Origin: Nelumbo lutea
Taxonomy: Eukaryota; Streptophyta; Magnoliopsida; Proteales; Nelumbonaceae
DNA: 64,000 nt
Assembly (NCBI GenBank): GCA_022828595.1
Contig: JAKGHH010000001.1
Location: 206,293,813 to 206,357,812 of the forward strand
Direction: 5' to 3'
The notes beneath the pieces were generated by a model that did no database searches, had not been told where the DNA came from, and was given only the letters and a program-made list of their open reading frames with translations. Positions 46,596-58,889 of the stretch are shown here, piece after piece. Each line of letters opens with the position of its first letter. The stretch's first letter is position 1. The position numbers and the translations under genes were made by a program.

Positions 46596-47694
46596 ATGTC
46601 TAGTAGTAACAGTACGTGTAGCCTGTTCGACATGAGTAGTGAGTCTGGTGGGGCCAAGGTGGGTACCTCGGTCCAAGACATAAAGTCTGGTTTGGCTGAG
46701 ATGGCCGCATCAGCCCGCAACTTGGAATCTGGCCTAGCCGAGGAGGGTGCCTCGATTCAAGAGAGAAAAGCTTCTAGTAAAAAGGCTTCGTCCTCTCACC
46801 ATGCTCGGGTCCAAATTGCTTCGGTTCCACTATTATGATGTCGGAGAGGATTGAGGTACTGGTTGCCCACTTTAAGCTCCCCGATCAACTTAGCTACCTT
46901 CTGCTAGAAAACTTTCCTTGGAGCATGATGACGATGAGATCACTGTCTTCGTGAAACAGTTGATCACCGGGCTCCGGTTTCCTCTCCACCCTTTTGTAGT
47001 CGAGGTTCTAAATTTTTTCAGTGTCACCATAGACCAACTTCACCCGAACTCAATTCACATTGTGGTTGGCATCATTTCCTTGTTCCATGACCGTGACCTC
47101 TCCTTAGATATAGACATCTTCACCTTGCTCTGCTCAATCAAGAAAAACCCTGTCAGCCTTCTATGGGTTGATAAGTTTAGCTATTACATAGCTTATCGAC
47201 CTGGGTACAAGTTGCTTCACGAATATCCTTCCAAAGTATAGGCCTAGAAAAATAGGTACTTCACTGCGATCGCTGAAGGGGGGTGACCCTTCTCAACTCG
47301 GTGGAGAACTGGCATCAGTGACCCTGGGGACTGGCTAAGTAGGAAGATGAGGAAGAAGATGCAGAGGTTGGTCAAGCTTGACTTGAAATTGGGAGATTAC
47401 TTAGCCGAGGACAATCTTGTCAATGTCGGGCTGAGTCCTCCGGGTATGTCGCCACCTCGGTACACACACACACTTTTCCTTTTTTACATCACTTCGACTA
47501 ATCTAGTACTTTCTTGTTATAGGTATTATGTCGAGCACTCCGATGGCTAAGCTCTTCGCCGGCATGAGGAAGAGGAAGAAGAGAAAGACAGTGCGGTGGA
47601 GGCCGATGAGGTTGCTGCAACTGATGAAGTTGTGATGGTTGAGCCCGTTGGGAACCCCGAGAACATTAAAGGTGGGGATGAGGAGCCCCTGTGA
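46596..47694 (+). pseudogene. Antisense extra gene of Gypsy-3 (Transposase_28-like), broken
   Basis: Starts MSSSNSTCS, like the Gypsy-2 copy. A frameshift near 46838-46918 precedes the domain with LHPNSIHIVVGIISLF and YRPGYKLLHEYPSK. An intron with GTATGT donor (about 47444) and TTGTTATAG acceptor (ends 47522) sits where Gypsy-2 has its first intron. It is followed by a basic KLFAGMRKRKKRK patch and a short acidic tail. The coiled-coil exon seen in Gypsy-1 and Gypsy-2 is missing. Several stops occur near 47242-47290 and 47632. Confidence 0.68.
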
Positions 47695-48199
47695 AGATTT
47701 TCTACCTCTTTTCTTGCACCTCCTTGTAGACTTAGTGTAGACCGGGCCTCCGAGCTTGGTTCAATAAATTCTAGCTTCTCTTTTTTTTTTTTTTGCTAAA
47801 TGTAAGAACACTTCTTTTGTTACAAGGTAATGAAATACTCTCTTTTCTGCCACTCCGCATACAATGATATTGTAAAATTTATCTAAGTATGGGTTACCCC
47901 TTGGTGCCGAGCTGATGAACTAGGCATAGTAGGAAGTGACCCGAGGTGGGCAAACATAGCTGGGTATGTGCCCGACCTGTATGTGCACCAACGAGGCTTT
48001 AGTTGAACCTCCTGCCTGTGTTGCCCATGCTTAGAAAGCGACTTGGTCTTATTCGCGCTTAGTGCCGAGGTCCTTGTTGTCTCGGCGCCGCGGCCCTTAG
48101 GCTTTAGGAGCGACTTGTAGTCCACTCTCTATCGTGTCATTTAGCCGATGTATGGCCTGACTAGGTCACTTGAGCGGGTGGCCATCTGACTTAGAATAT
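47695..48199. other. Gypsy-3 spacer between antisense gene and integrase
   Basis: A T run at 47780-47793 and GC-rich degraded element DNA. No gene is supported. Confidence 0.5.
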
Positions 48200-49490
48200 T
48201 TTTTGCAGATGCTTGGTTCCCAAGCTCATAGATAGTACCTTCTAAGGTTTTCGATGTTCCAGGCATGGGGCACCTGCTTCCCTTCTAATGTCTCAAGCTC
48301 GTACGTGCCTTCACCGGATACCCGTCTCACTTTGTACGACCCTCCATTTTGGTCCGAGCTTACCCATGTTGGGCTCATGTACCATCACTTTTTTGAGTAC
48401 AAGGTTGCCAACTTGGAACTAATGTCTCTTGACTCGGGCGTTATAATACCGAGCTACCCATTATTGGTAGGCCGCAGTCTGGATGTAGGCCAGGTTGCTT
48501 ACCTCTTCAACTAAGTCGAGGTTCGTTCGCAGCTCGTCGTTGTTGGCCTCCTCATCATACGCCTCTAATTACAAGGTCAGTACTTTGATCTCGGCGGGGA
48601 TGACGACCTCCATACCGTACATCAGGTTGAACGACGTCTTGCCTGTTGCAATTTTAAGGGTAGTCCTATAGGCCCATAGGACGCTAGGCAGCTCGTCGAC
48701 CCACAAACCCTTAGCTCGTGCTAAGCGAGCTTTCAGTCTACAGAGGATGGCCCTATTCGTCACCTCGGCCTATTTGTTTGCTTAGGGGTGTGCTACCGAC
48801 GTGAAGTTCTACTGAATCCCCATCTTAGCACACCAACTTTGGAACTTGATGTCTTCTTACTACTTCCCATTGTCGAAGATCAGCACCTTGGGTAGTTCGA
48901 AGCGACATACTATGTTCTTCCAAAAGAAGTTCTTCACGTTCTGGGCTGTGATCGTCACCAATGGCTCAGCTTCCACCCACTTCGTAAAGTAGTTGACAAC
49001 CACGACAAAAAATCCTCTGCCTGGTTGCCAGTGGGAATGGACTAAGGATATCTATTCCCCATTGAGCAAAAGGCCATAGGTTGGTGAGATACTTTAGATC
49101 GACGACAAGCTGATGAAGAATGTTGGCATGCCTCTGGTAGTTGTCGCACTTCTTCACGAGCTTGAGTGCACCCGCTTTCATTGTGGGCTATTAGTACCCT
49201 TTCCTTAGTGCTTTTTGGACGAGTGCCCTGCCCCCCAAGTGTTCTCCACAAAGATCATCATGAATCTTGTGTAGCACCTGACCTGCTTCTAAAGGCCACA
49301 AGTAGCGCAAGTAGGAGAGCGTAAAGGACCTCCTATACAGCAGCAACCCGTCGATAACGACGTACTGGGCTAACTAACACTCTACCCTCCAAGCTGCATT
49401 ATGGTTTGCTGGTAGGGTCCTGTGGAGCAGATAATCCACAAGCGGGTTGACCCAAGTCAGTTCTGCTTGCAACACGGGAGTGACCTCTTA
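48200..49490 (-). pseudogene. Gypsy-3 integrase remnant
   Basis: Fragments in different frames. They include the zinc-binding part (CDNYQRHANILHQ, where the usual CxxC is lost), GIDILSPFPLA, a frameshifted core, then MTNRAILCRLKARLARAKGLWVDELPSVLWAYRTT-type sequence at 48569-48763 and C-terminal pieces down to 48200. Clearly inactive. Confidence 0.75.
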
Positions 49491-49494
49491 TGCC

Positions 49495-51024
49495 TGATAA
49501 GCATATATTTGTACATATTTTCATACCTCGAACTTGATGATTTTGGTAATAATGTTTTTGGAATTAGCATGGTATTGCACTAATTACGATGAAATTGTCT
49601 TGCAAGATGATTTGGAGCTTAATTGTGCAATTTTAAGGAGGAATTCGATTTAATTGATCAAGATAATCATAGAGGAAGGACAATGCAGCAATGATGCTCC
49701 TTGATGTAGCCATGAAGGAAAGAATCCATTGAAATCGGATTTCATATGTATGCACAAAAATCAGAATTAAAGCTAATTAAAGCTAATTAAAGCTAAGAGA
49801 TAGGGATACAACTCTTGTGTTTATCACTCAACCTAATTCCGCCGCCAACCAAGTGCAATTCAAGCATCAAGTTTTGGGTTTGTCAGTTGTTAGTGCAAAA
49901 GATATAGGAATTCAACTGAGATAAAGACTAAAAGACCTAATTTGTATTGAATTAGGAATCTGCATTGAGAAGCAATTGAAGGAATGCTGCACTATAAAAA
50001 AGACCATAGAGTCAAGGCAAGGGGGCACATCCTTGGGGAGAATTCAGTAGAGAAGAGAAGATGAAGCAGTCTCAGCACATCAAAAGAGAATATGAAGCAA
50101 TTTCAACACGCCAGAGAAGGAGAGGAAGAATCTGAATTCAAGAGGGAGAAAGGCTTAGTTGCTGCACCTTGTCTTTTACCTTCAAAGGCTAAAGTTTTCT
50201 TGTTACTCTATTCATTTTTTGATGTGTTCTTGTTGTGTTTTCCCTTTAATTTTCTTTAGTATGTTGAATTTTTTGATGTGTTCTTGTTACTCTAGCTAAA
50301 TTCTCTTAGCTAGGGTTTAGATGGATTTTGATCTTAAGATTATATAGTTATTTGTTTAATTCAATTCAGGACCTTTATTATTTGCATGAGGAATTTTTAT
50401 TTCTATGCTTAATGCTTTAAAAAAATTGGCCAACCTTTTAATGATTTGATGATTCATGCATGACTGACCAAAGGATTGTTAGGAAATAGATCCCTAGGCA
50501 ATAAAAATCACATGGTAGACTATGATATCGAAAGATGATTAGCTCATGTGTGGAAATCAAGGAAGCTTAGTGAGTCAAATCCCATTCTACGATTAGAGGT
50601 TTTCCAAAGAAAATTTTCCTTTTGACAAGCACTTAGAAATTTGATGGTAGAATTGGATTAAAAAATGATTGATATGACTTGAGAAAGCTTATTAATTAAT
50701 TTAGGAAAATCCACCATCACATGCAAATAAGTTTAATACACCTTAGGGTAATTTCGGTCTTGAGTTGGATTAAATAGGTAATTACGTAACCTTGATTTAA
50801 TGAAATCTAAACCCTAGTAGCTGCATTCATCCATCAATTTAGTTTTTATTAACTTCTTGGATTTGCATTAATTCTTTTAGTTTTTATTCATTCAATTGAT
50901 TCATGAGTTCAACTTAGGTTAGTTTAAAATTGATTTTGACTGTGATCTAGTCTTTGTGGGATTGACACTTTTATCATCATTATACGCCACATGCCTGAAT
51001 TAACTGTGCATAAATTACACAACA
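49495..51024. mobile_element. Solo LTR (1530 bp) inserted in Gypsy-3
   Basis: Interrupts Gypsy-3 sequence that is continuous in Gypsy-2. It starts TGATAAGCATATATTTG and ends CATAAATTACACAACA. Flanks ATGCC (49490-49494) and CTGCC (51025-51029) agree at 4 of 5. There is no coding frame. The AT-rich content and the GTGGGATTGACACTTTTATCATC near the right end resemble LTRs of plant Gypsy elements. Exact borders are inferred from the interruption. Confidence 0.65.
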
Positions 51025-51029
51025 CTGCC

Positions 51030-51479
51030 CCCCCCCGACAATGTTGGGTCGAGGCAAGTCTTCTATATACACCGCCCTCATGGTGTTGTCGCTTGTACTT
51101 GTCAATTTCGATAGTGCATCGGCCTCGACGTTCTCCAACCTCGGTACTTGGCCAAATAAGTCATCATGGTGGGTTCCCGAGCCTCGTACTCACCATTCAC
51201 CTAGTTCGCAACCAGCTGAGAATTGCTGCATACCACGACGTGCTTCGCGTCGACCTCCTTAGCCAATGTCAGGCTGGCAATCAACGCTTCGTACTTCGCT
51301 TCATTGTTCAACACCTCGAATCCGAACCAGAGAGCATACACCATCTTTACTCCGCTTGGCCCATATAGTATGAGTTCGACACCTCTACTCGTTGATTAGA
51401 CGAGCCACTGACATGGAGGATCCAGGGCTCCTTGTCCCAGGTCGGGTTTTTCCTAACCGGAACTACTGTCGCACTGGTT
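51030..51479 (-). pseudogene. Gypsy-3 second RNase H remnant
   Basis: Minus-strand similarity to the Gypsy-2 second RNase H (NNEAKYEALIASLTLA and VVVCSNSQLVAN-like blocks), with the catalytic positions changed. It ends abruptly where Copia LTR sequence begins. Confidence 0.6.
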
Positions 51480-51638
51480 AACCCTCAATGGTCTTACACT
51501 TAACATCTCAGCCCATAATGATCAAACATTGCCTAACAAGAGTGGACATCTCCCTCGGTTGTAAAATACAGTGCTTAACTCTCTACTTACATGGATTCCG
51601 GGAATTAAATCTTTTGCAAACATTTTGAAACCGTAATG
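51480..51638 (-). repeat. Copia-1 3' LTR fragment
   Basis: Matches an inner part of the 5' LTR (about 57776-57930). It jumps on the left straight into Gypsy-3 RNase H and on the right straight into Copia internal sequence, so deletions removed both sides. Confidence 0.75.
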
Positions 51639-51799
51639 GATATGTTACATTTTTCGTTGATGCTACCTTCTGAATCAGGACGTCTCCTCTTCCAACTATC
51701 TCCTGCAGTACATGGCGCTTCTTCTCGATGTGCTTCAATTTCGAGTGGGCTCGTGGCTCTTTAGCCTGAGCAATGACTATTGTTGTCACACAACAGTGG

Positions 51800-53424
51800 A
51801 ATGGGTGATGTGCTAGATGGAACTACTCCTAATTCCCAAATGAACTCTTCATCCAAATAGCTTCCTTGGCAGCTTCACTTGTGGCAATGTATTCAGCCTT
51901 GGTTCTGGAATTTGTGGTGGACCCCTATTTTCTGCTTTTCCAGCTAAAAACATACGATCCTATCATGAAGATATAACCAGATGTAGACTTTTTATCATCT
52001 GAAACTGACTAGAAATCGGAATCAGTATACCCCTGGATCTATAGTGAACTACCATCGAATACCAAACAAAACTCATTTTATCCTTCGAAGACATTTCAGT
52101 ATGTTTTCACAGTTGTCCAGTGCTCATGTCCTGGTTTTGAATGAAACCTACTTACCACACTCACTGACTGAGCAATGTCAGGTCGAGTGCACAACATGGT
52201 ATACATGATACTTCCTACAGTTGAGGCATAGGGAATCTCTTTCATGCCCTCAATCACTTCAGGAGTCTTGGGAGACATACTCTTGGAGAGAGTGACTCCG
52301 TGTCTGAAAGGAACATTTCCTTTCTTGGAGTTCTCCGTGCTGTATCTTTTCACAATCTTGTCAATGTAAGCATACTGGGATAATCCTATTATCCTCTTTG
52401 ATCTATTTCTATAGAGTCGAAGACCCAATATATAGGAGGCCTCTCCAAGATCTTTCATGGAGAATTGCTGTGAAAGCTACACTTTCACCATAGTTAACAT
52501 TCCCACATCATTCCCAATGAGTAGAATGTTGTCTACATACAGAACCAAGAATGTAACCTTATCTCCTAGTTATTTTCTGTAAACATAGGGCCAATTCGAA
52601 TTCTGCTCAAAGTTAAACTGTTTGACGGTAGATTCAAATTGGATTTTCCAACTCCTAGTAGCTTAAGTCCATATATGGATCGGTTGAGTTTACATACCAT
52701 GTGTTCCTAACCTGCAACTATGAAACCTTGCAGTTGCTGCTTGTAAATATCTTCAGTAAGATCTCCATTCAGGAACGTGGTTTTGACATCCATTTGCCAA
52801 ATCTCGTAGTCATGGTACGCTGCTATAGCTAACAGAATCCTAATGGATTTAAGCATGGCCATAGGTGAAAATGTTTCCTCATAATCGATTCCCTCTTTCT
52901 GAGTGTACTCTTTCGCTACAAGACAAGCCTTGTAGGTCTCAACTTTACCATTGGAGCCCTTCTCCATCTTATATATCCATTTGCAACCAATTGCCTTTAC
53001 CCCATGGGGCGGATTTACTAGAGTCCGGACTCCATTGGCCTCCATTGAGTCCATCTCAGCTCTCATGGCATCTACCCACTTTAAGGAATCTAGCTTCTGC
53101 ATAAATCATGGGATCCTTCTCACTGGTCATGACTTCCACCAAGTAACTTTCTTGGTCACAACCATAACGAATTGGAGACCTGGAAACCCGGGTAGATCTT
53201 CTAGGTTGGTTATTTTTTAGAGCAGGTGGAACATCTCCCACTACCCCTGGGCTCTCCTCATCAATAAAAATTTCCTGAATAAGATTATCTAGGATGTAAT
53301 CTTCTTCTAGGAAATGGGCATTTTGACTCCAAAACACCTTTTGCTCTTTTGTATCATAGAATAAGTGACCTACAAAGCCTTTGGGGTAACCTACAAAAAG
53401 GCAATGATTGGTCTTGGGTTCCAA
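51800..53424 (-). pseudogene. Copia-1 reverse transcriptase and RNase H remnants
   Basis: 53056-53424 is the integrase-RT linker (CLFVGYPKGFVGHLFYD). 52707-53102 is the RT start (GCKWIYKMEKGSNGKVETYKA, QMDVKTTFLNGDL). Near 52530 the catalytic motif reads YVDN instead of YVDD. 52096-52458 is the following part (MKDLGEASYILGL, YASTVGSIMYTMLCTRPDI). RNase H traces (YTDSDF, TKAEYIA) run to about 51800. Inactive. Confidence 0.85.
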
Positions 53425-53429
53425 TTTGT

Positions 53430-54535
53430 CAGTACTAGTTATTTTAACGTGTGTCGGACAACCCCAAATCTTCTAGTGTCTTACACTAAGTTTCTTACCG
53501 GTCCATAGCTCATTTGGAGTCTAAGGAATGAATTTGGTTGGAACCCGGTTCAATACGTACATTGTAGTCTCAAATGTGAAACCCCAAAAGGATGTATGTA
53601 ACTCTGAGTGAATGAGAAGTGATTGAACCATATCTATTAGAGTCCGATTTCTCCTCCCTGACACACCATTTAATTGTGTAGTAGAGGAGCCAATTGTGAT
53701 ACAATCTCATTTTCCCCTCAAGTAGTCACTGAATTCGTTAGAGAGATACCCACTGCCTCGATCTGATCGAAGGGTCTTAATTTCTCTCAGTAGCTCTTTC
53801 TCGACTTGTTGTTTGAACTCTTTGAACTTTTTAAAGGATTCAAACTTATGTCTCATTAGGTACATGTAACCATATCGAGAATAGTCATCGGTAAAGGTTA
53901 TGAAATAAACATGTTGGTTATGTATCCTAACATTCAGGGGACCACATACATCAGTATGTAAGTGTGCCTGTAGATCTTTCAGGCTTTCCCATAAATGGCC
54001 GCTTCGTCATCTTACCTTGAAGGCAAGGTTCATAGGTTGGAAGATCTTTTACAGTTAGAAATCCAAAGGCCCATCCTTTACCAACTTTGTGATATGATGT
54101 ATGTTGATGTGGCCAAGTCGGTAATGCCATAGGCACGTGGGATTAATTGTATCACGAGTTCTCTTCTTGGGGATTATTTTTGACATAATTTCGACCGTTC
54201 TCAAGTTCTGCGTATGCAAGGAATTTGTTCTTCCATTTAATAATAATCACATTACTAAATAAGATAGAATAACTATCCAAACACAATTTTGAGACATAAA
54301 TCAAATTTCTTCTTAAATTATGTACGAAAAGACAATCTTTAAGTACAATTATTCCTTCTCTGAAAACTAGTTCTACAGTTCCTTTGGCTGTAGCTGCAAC
54401 TATTGTAGAAGTTCCCAAGTAGAGCATCACTTCTCCGTCACTCAGTCTTCTTCTTATCTTGAACCCCTGCATTGAGTTACACGCATGAGTTGAAGCGCCA
54501 GAATGAATACACCAAGAAGCAGAAATGACCAACAA
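53430..54535 (-). pseudogene. Copia-1 protease and integrase remnants
   Basis: 54152-54535 is the protease region; its active-site triplet reads HSG where DSG is expected (before ASTHACNS), so the catalytic Asp is lost. 53951-54136 shows a zinc-binding/integrase start (PTYEPCLQGKMTKRPF). The integrase core to about 53500 is broken by stops. Confidence 0.8.
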
Positions 54536-54589
54536 ATTGGTCTCTATGATAAAAGATTCAAAATTAACTTGCTTCTTAGTCTCTAGATA

Positions 54590-55260
54590 TTGAGGACAAT
54601 TCCTCTTCCAATGGCTGGTTTGTTTGCAAAAGTGACAGGCATTCGATGCTTTTTCATTCTTTTGCTTTTTCAGTTTGCTAGTCTTCTTCTAAGGATTTTT
54701 CTTTGCCCTCTTCTTCTTTTTACCCAAATTTCCACCTTCAACAAGCATGGCTATTGGTTCTTGATCAGTTCTTCAGCCCTCTGCAACATATTGATGAGTT
54801 TCTAAAGGCTAACATTTAACTTATTCATGTTGTAATTCATGATAAATTGATTGAATGAGAGAGGCAAGGAATTTAGGATGGCATCAACCTTGGTGACATG
54901 ATTTAGCCTTGACCTGAGTGCATCTAGTTCATTAATGTAACCCATCATCTTGAGACAATGGTCTTGAACCATTTGGCTCTCGGTCATTTTTGCGGTCATG
55001 AATAGTTTCAAGACCTTTTGACGAGTAGAACGATTCTATTCTTCATACATTGTCCTCAGACTATCCAGAATATCCTTTGACACTTTGATCTAATTGAATT
55101 GTCTCTGTATCGAATTGTCGAGGGAGGCTATGATGTAGCACCAGGCAAGAGAATTCTTATCTTCCCATTCTAGATACTCCTTCCTACATGCCTTAGAAGC
55201 CCTATCACCCAGACGATCCAGAGCAGGGTTCTTAGCAACCTTGTCCAATTTCTCGGACTA
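54590..55260 (-). pseudogene. Copia-1 gag remnant with zinc knuckle
   Basis: The UBN2-type gag core lies at 54802-55011 (MTESQMVQDHCLKMMGYINEL, LPLSFNQFIMNYNMNKL). A CxxCxxxxHxxxxC knuckle (CHFCKQTSHWKRNC) lies at about 54600-54645. Stops are present between and before these. Confidence 0.78.
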
Positions 55261-56842
55261 ACCAGCATAAGGTTACGGTACCGGTCAACATAATTTGGGC
55301 CTTTAAGTTTGTTATCGTCCAACAGTTAGGCGAATTGTCCATTCTTCATTTCTGATAAAAGGCAAGGCAGATTATTATTCCACAACCTAATTGATTCATG
55401 TTTTCTACATAGATATGACTTTTAATCTATGTTCCATTTCCATTTATTCATCTCTGAGATTCCTTCCTATCTCAGTGACGGAGACTGTGAACTATGTCTC
55501 TGGAAATGTAGGAAATCACATATAGTGCATGGAGCCAACTGTTTCAGCTGCATGACCCCACCACCTTTTGTGAAGGATCATATCCACTCATCTAATGAGC
55601 TTTCCCTTTGGCCTCTGTCAGACAAGGTTCATTTCCATTTTAGGTTATTAAGGTCAAACCAAAAGTGGCTCCCACTAGCTTTCATAAAGCCAGACTTAGA
55701 TGGGCACTAAACAGCTAGGGTTCCGCATGGTTCCTCTTGGGGAGGAAGATGATATGGGGCCCACCATGTAGGGAGATCATCCAATGATCTTAAGGACACT
55801 ATGACACTGATGTGCATTCAGCCATGGTGTGAGAAAGAGCCACTATCGAATCAGCATGGGCCAAGTGCTTATGGCCCATGAACATAGCACATCACACATA
55901 CATACATCACATGCATGAAATCCATTATTGATCCAATCAATTAAATAACTATAAAAACCATAAATAAAGCCCATTTAGTTCTATAATATTACCAATTAAT
56001 ATTATCTAGGTATATGGGCTGAACTGCAAAGAGCATTTCGACCCATATAGCATTTATGTTGAATTGGGCTAAAGCAGCTTTAACAGATTAAAACCGGGTT
56101 TTACAAATCTGGGCTGAATTGCATCTTGCAATTAACCATCAATCCCTCGACCCATGAAGGAAATTTTAGGGCTAAGAACAACTCCCATCAAACCACAGAT
56201 TCGGTCCAACTAGTTTGGTCCAATCTGGTTCGAATGAGTCTAGGGTTTGATGTTTAATTCAAGATTCAATTCACGAAGATGATCTAAAATTAAAAAACTA
56301 ATAAATGACATTCAAGAATTAGTGATCAAACAAAAAGGGGGTTGTTCGTAAGGCTGCAACCCTACAAAACAAGAAATTAGTTTGCAAATTGCAGTTTCCA
56401 TTACTGCAATTCACAGGTCGCAGATTTCTTATCTGTGCATGTTTTCTCCTCCACGCGAACTGGCTTCTTTTTCCATGAATTAAAATAGTAAAAACCTATC
56501 TATTTCTATTAATATTACACTTGAATCAAATCCTATACATCTCGTCTAAATAATAAAAAAATTATTTACAAATCAAGAATGAATTGAATAAATCAGCAGG
56601 TGCGCAGATTTCTTGTGCCAATAAAAGAAATTGATCTCCCCCATATGAACAACCAAAACTTCAAGAAATATAAATAGAATAGTTCTAAATATACTACAGA
56701 AAATAAAAGATTTAATTTCAGATCATTCGCCCAAAAACTGGGAAACGATTTCCTAGAAAAATGTTAATTGTGCAAATCGGGTAGAACACCTTCTACCCAT
56801 TTGCACAGATCCAGATCTGGTTTAATTCATTTCAAGATTTGA
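55261..56842. other. Copia-1 leader and gag start, degraded
   Basis: The interval between the primer-binding site and recognisable gag. No convincing frame; AT-rich with repeated short motifs. Confidence 0.5.
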
Positions 56843-56859
56843 ATCTAGCTCAGATACCA
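56843..56859 (-). other. Copia-1 primer-binding site
   Basis: The minus strand reads TGGTATCTGAGCTAG one base after the LTR, one change from the TGGTATCAGAGC complement of initiator methionine tRNA used by plant Copia elements. Confidence 0.82.
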
Positions 56860-56860
56860 C

Positions 56861-57929
56861 TGAAGAGATGAGAGATCTATCATATGGATTGCCAAACCCT
56901 GCAGGAAGGTTGGGCAAAATTTCAAAACTTTCTCTCTCTCCCATTTGGGAATCGCATTCCCTATTTTAGAAAATTGGATTTTCAAGGATCAATCTTGAAC
57001 CAAAGTCGGACCAGATCTGAAACAAAAAGGGAAGAGAGGGTATACTGATACAAAGTAGCAGTAACTCCCAATGAAGGTGTTCACGCCCAAGGAGAAAAAC
57101 AAAACCCGGTTCCACTGAAGATGACATAGTGTGTAGTGAAGCAGGATCAATTGGACGATTCTTCAGCAAGACAAATTCTTTAGCAAGAATGGAGTAGAGG
57201 GCTGGTTAGCACGACTTCAGATTGCTTCTTCTAACAAGAAGCAATATCAATAACAATTCTTGATCACTCCCACAAATGGAGATCGAACTGGGTAGGGGCG
57301 ACAATAACACGGAAGAACTCTACAGATTGTTGTGTTGTGTAACTGAGGAATTCACCCCCATTAATTATAGCCCTCTCAGAATTAGTCTCCTAATCCAATT
57401 AGGAGAGATTTCCTTATCTTATCCTTTCAGCTAATCCTAATCAGATTATAAATCAGTTCTTGCCTCCTTCTAATTAACCAATTTAAGCCTGGTCCGAATT
57501 GGGCTTTAGGACCATTAAGTTTATGTGCTCACTTACCCCCTAACCTGCTGCCCAATTGGCTCTCTTTTATATGGCGTGGACCCAAACATTGATTTACACA
57601 TCAACCACATGGGTTCAACCTAGCCTTTGTTACAAGGCTTAGCCAAATTCACTGTTGGAAAACAGCGAACCCCTATTAATGGGCCCAACATTTACACTAA
57701 ATGGTCCTTAGGTCCAGTCACCTTATGAAAACCCAAGGACTGTGGGCAGGTGCAAGATTAACCCATCAGGTATTACCCTCAATGGTCTTACACTTAACCT
57801 CTTAGCCCATAATGTTCAAACACTGCCCGACAAAAAATACCTCTCCCTCGGCTACAAGGTACAGTGTTGCACTTTCTACTCACATGGATCCTAGGAATTA
57901 AAACCTTTTATAAACATTTTGAAACCATA

Positions 57930-57969
<40 letters not shown>

Positions 57970-58607
57970 ATCTCTATATAAATATATTTTGCAAAAACAA
58001 ATCTCAACATTTGAAATCAACTGCTGATAGTTTAGGTTTCCATCAGAGAGAGTGCATTCCCCGATCATTCACTTTGTCCAACAAAGGGGCTGATCCTGTC
58101 ACTATGATCACCCTCTCAGATGAATTTTCAGATTGTCCCAACATACCTAGGTTTTGACCCCCTCTAAGGATCTCACTGATTGACATATCAAAGATAGCCC
58201 AATTGGACACTGATTAGCATAATCGAGTCTAGGGGTTAGGTGTAACATTCCAGTTTTGCCAATCTATCTCCAAGGTCCAAGGCAATACTAGAATTTTGGT
58301 CCAGTTCAGGGTTTCAAGAAAACCCACACTGCATGCACCTCAGGTCTCACCCTGGTAGCTGAGACAAGCCACCCCAACCAACTTGGCGGCACATCAGTGT
58401 CATGCTTGGTAGGATAAATCTCCCCAGATCTATTCAATGGCTACGGAGATTCTAAACTAACACGAGTCTCATGGGTGTCCAATTTAAGGGTATTACATAG
58501 AAACATAGCAAAACACATGAATCAATTATGTACCTTTTTTTTCATTTACAATAAATGTCATCAAGTACATCAATCTGATTGGAGATAAGGGCATACATTG
58601 TCTAACA
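56861..58607 (-). repeat. Copia-1 5' LTR
   Basis: A 1747-bp LTR starting TGTTAGACAA on the minus strand (58607) and ending at 56861 next to the primer-binding site. It is homologous to the solo LTR 14376-16328 and to 59990-61268. A long TA microsatellite lies at about 57932-57962. Confidence 0.88.
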
Positions 58608-58770
58608 TTGGAACCATAAACGTCTCTACGGTTGGGAGAGTGGCACTTCACATGAGGCAGGGGAGTGGTAATCGACTGGGAGGTGAAGGTTTGGCTTTGG
58701 GTTATTTGTATCCTTGGGATAGTGAGGGGGATGGTAATCTAGCTAACAGTTACTGAGGGGGCCTCAGGGT

Positions 58771-58889
58771 TAGCTTTTGTGTAGCTTCCCACAGGCGACA
58801 CCAATTGGTTGATGATACCATTAAGTATTGTAGAAAATAAAGAAGGTAGGGACTTAGCTTTTGTGTACCTTCCCACAGACGACACCAAT
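58771..58889 (-). repeat. Duplicated primer-binding/leader segment of Gypsy-3
   Basis: About 37 bases including the primer-binding sequence occur at 58771-58807 and again at 58855-58890, 84 bases apart. The second copy abuts the LTR. The intervening 47 bases are AT-rich. Confidence 0.75.

Larger units (their letters stand above)
51480..58607 (-). mobile_element. Copia-1: Ty1/Copia element nested in Gypsy-3
   Basis: 5' LTR at 56861-58607 (right), primer-binding site beside it, then gag, protease, integrase, RT and RNase H leftwards. The 3' LTR is reduced to a fragment of about 160 bases (51480-51638). The order gag-PR-INT-RT-RNH defines Copia. Many stops. Confidence 0.9.
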
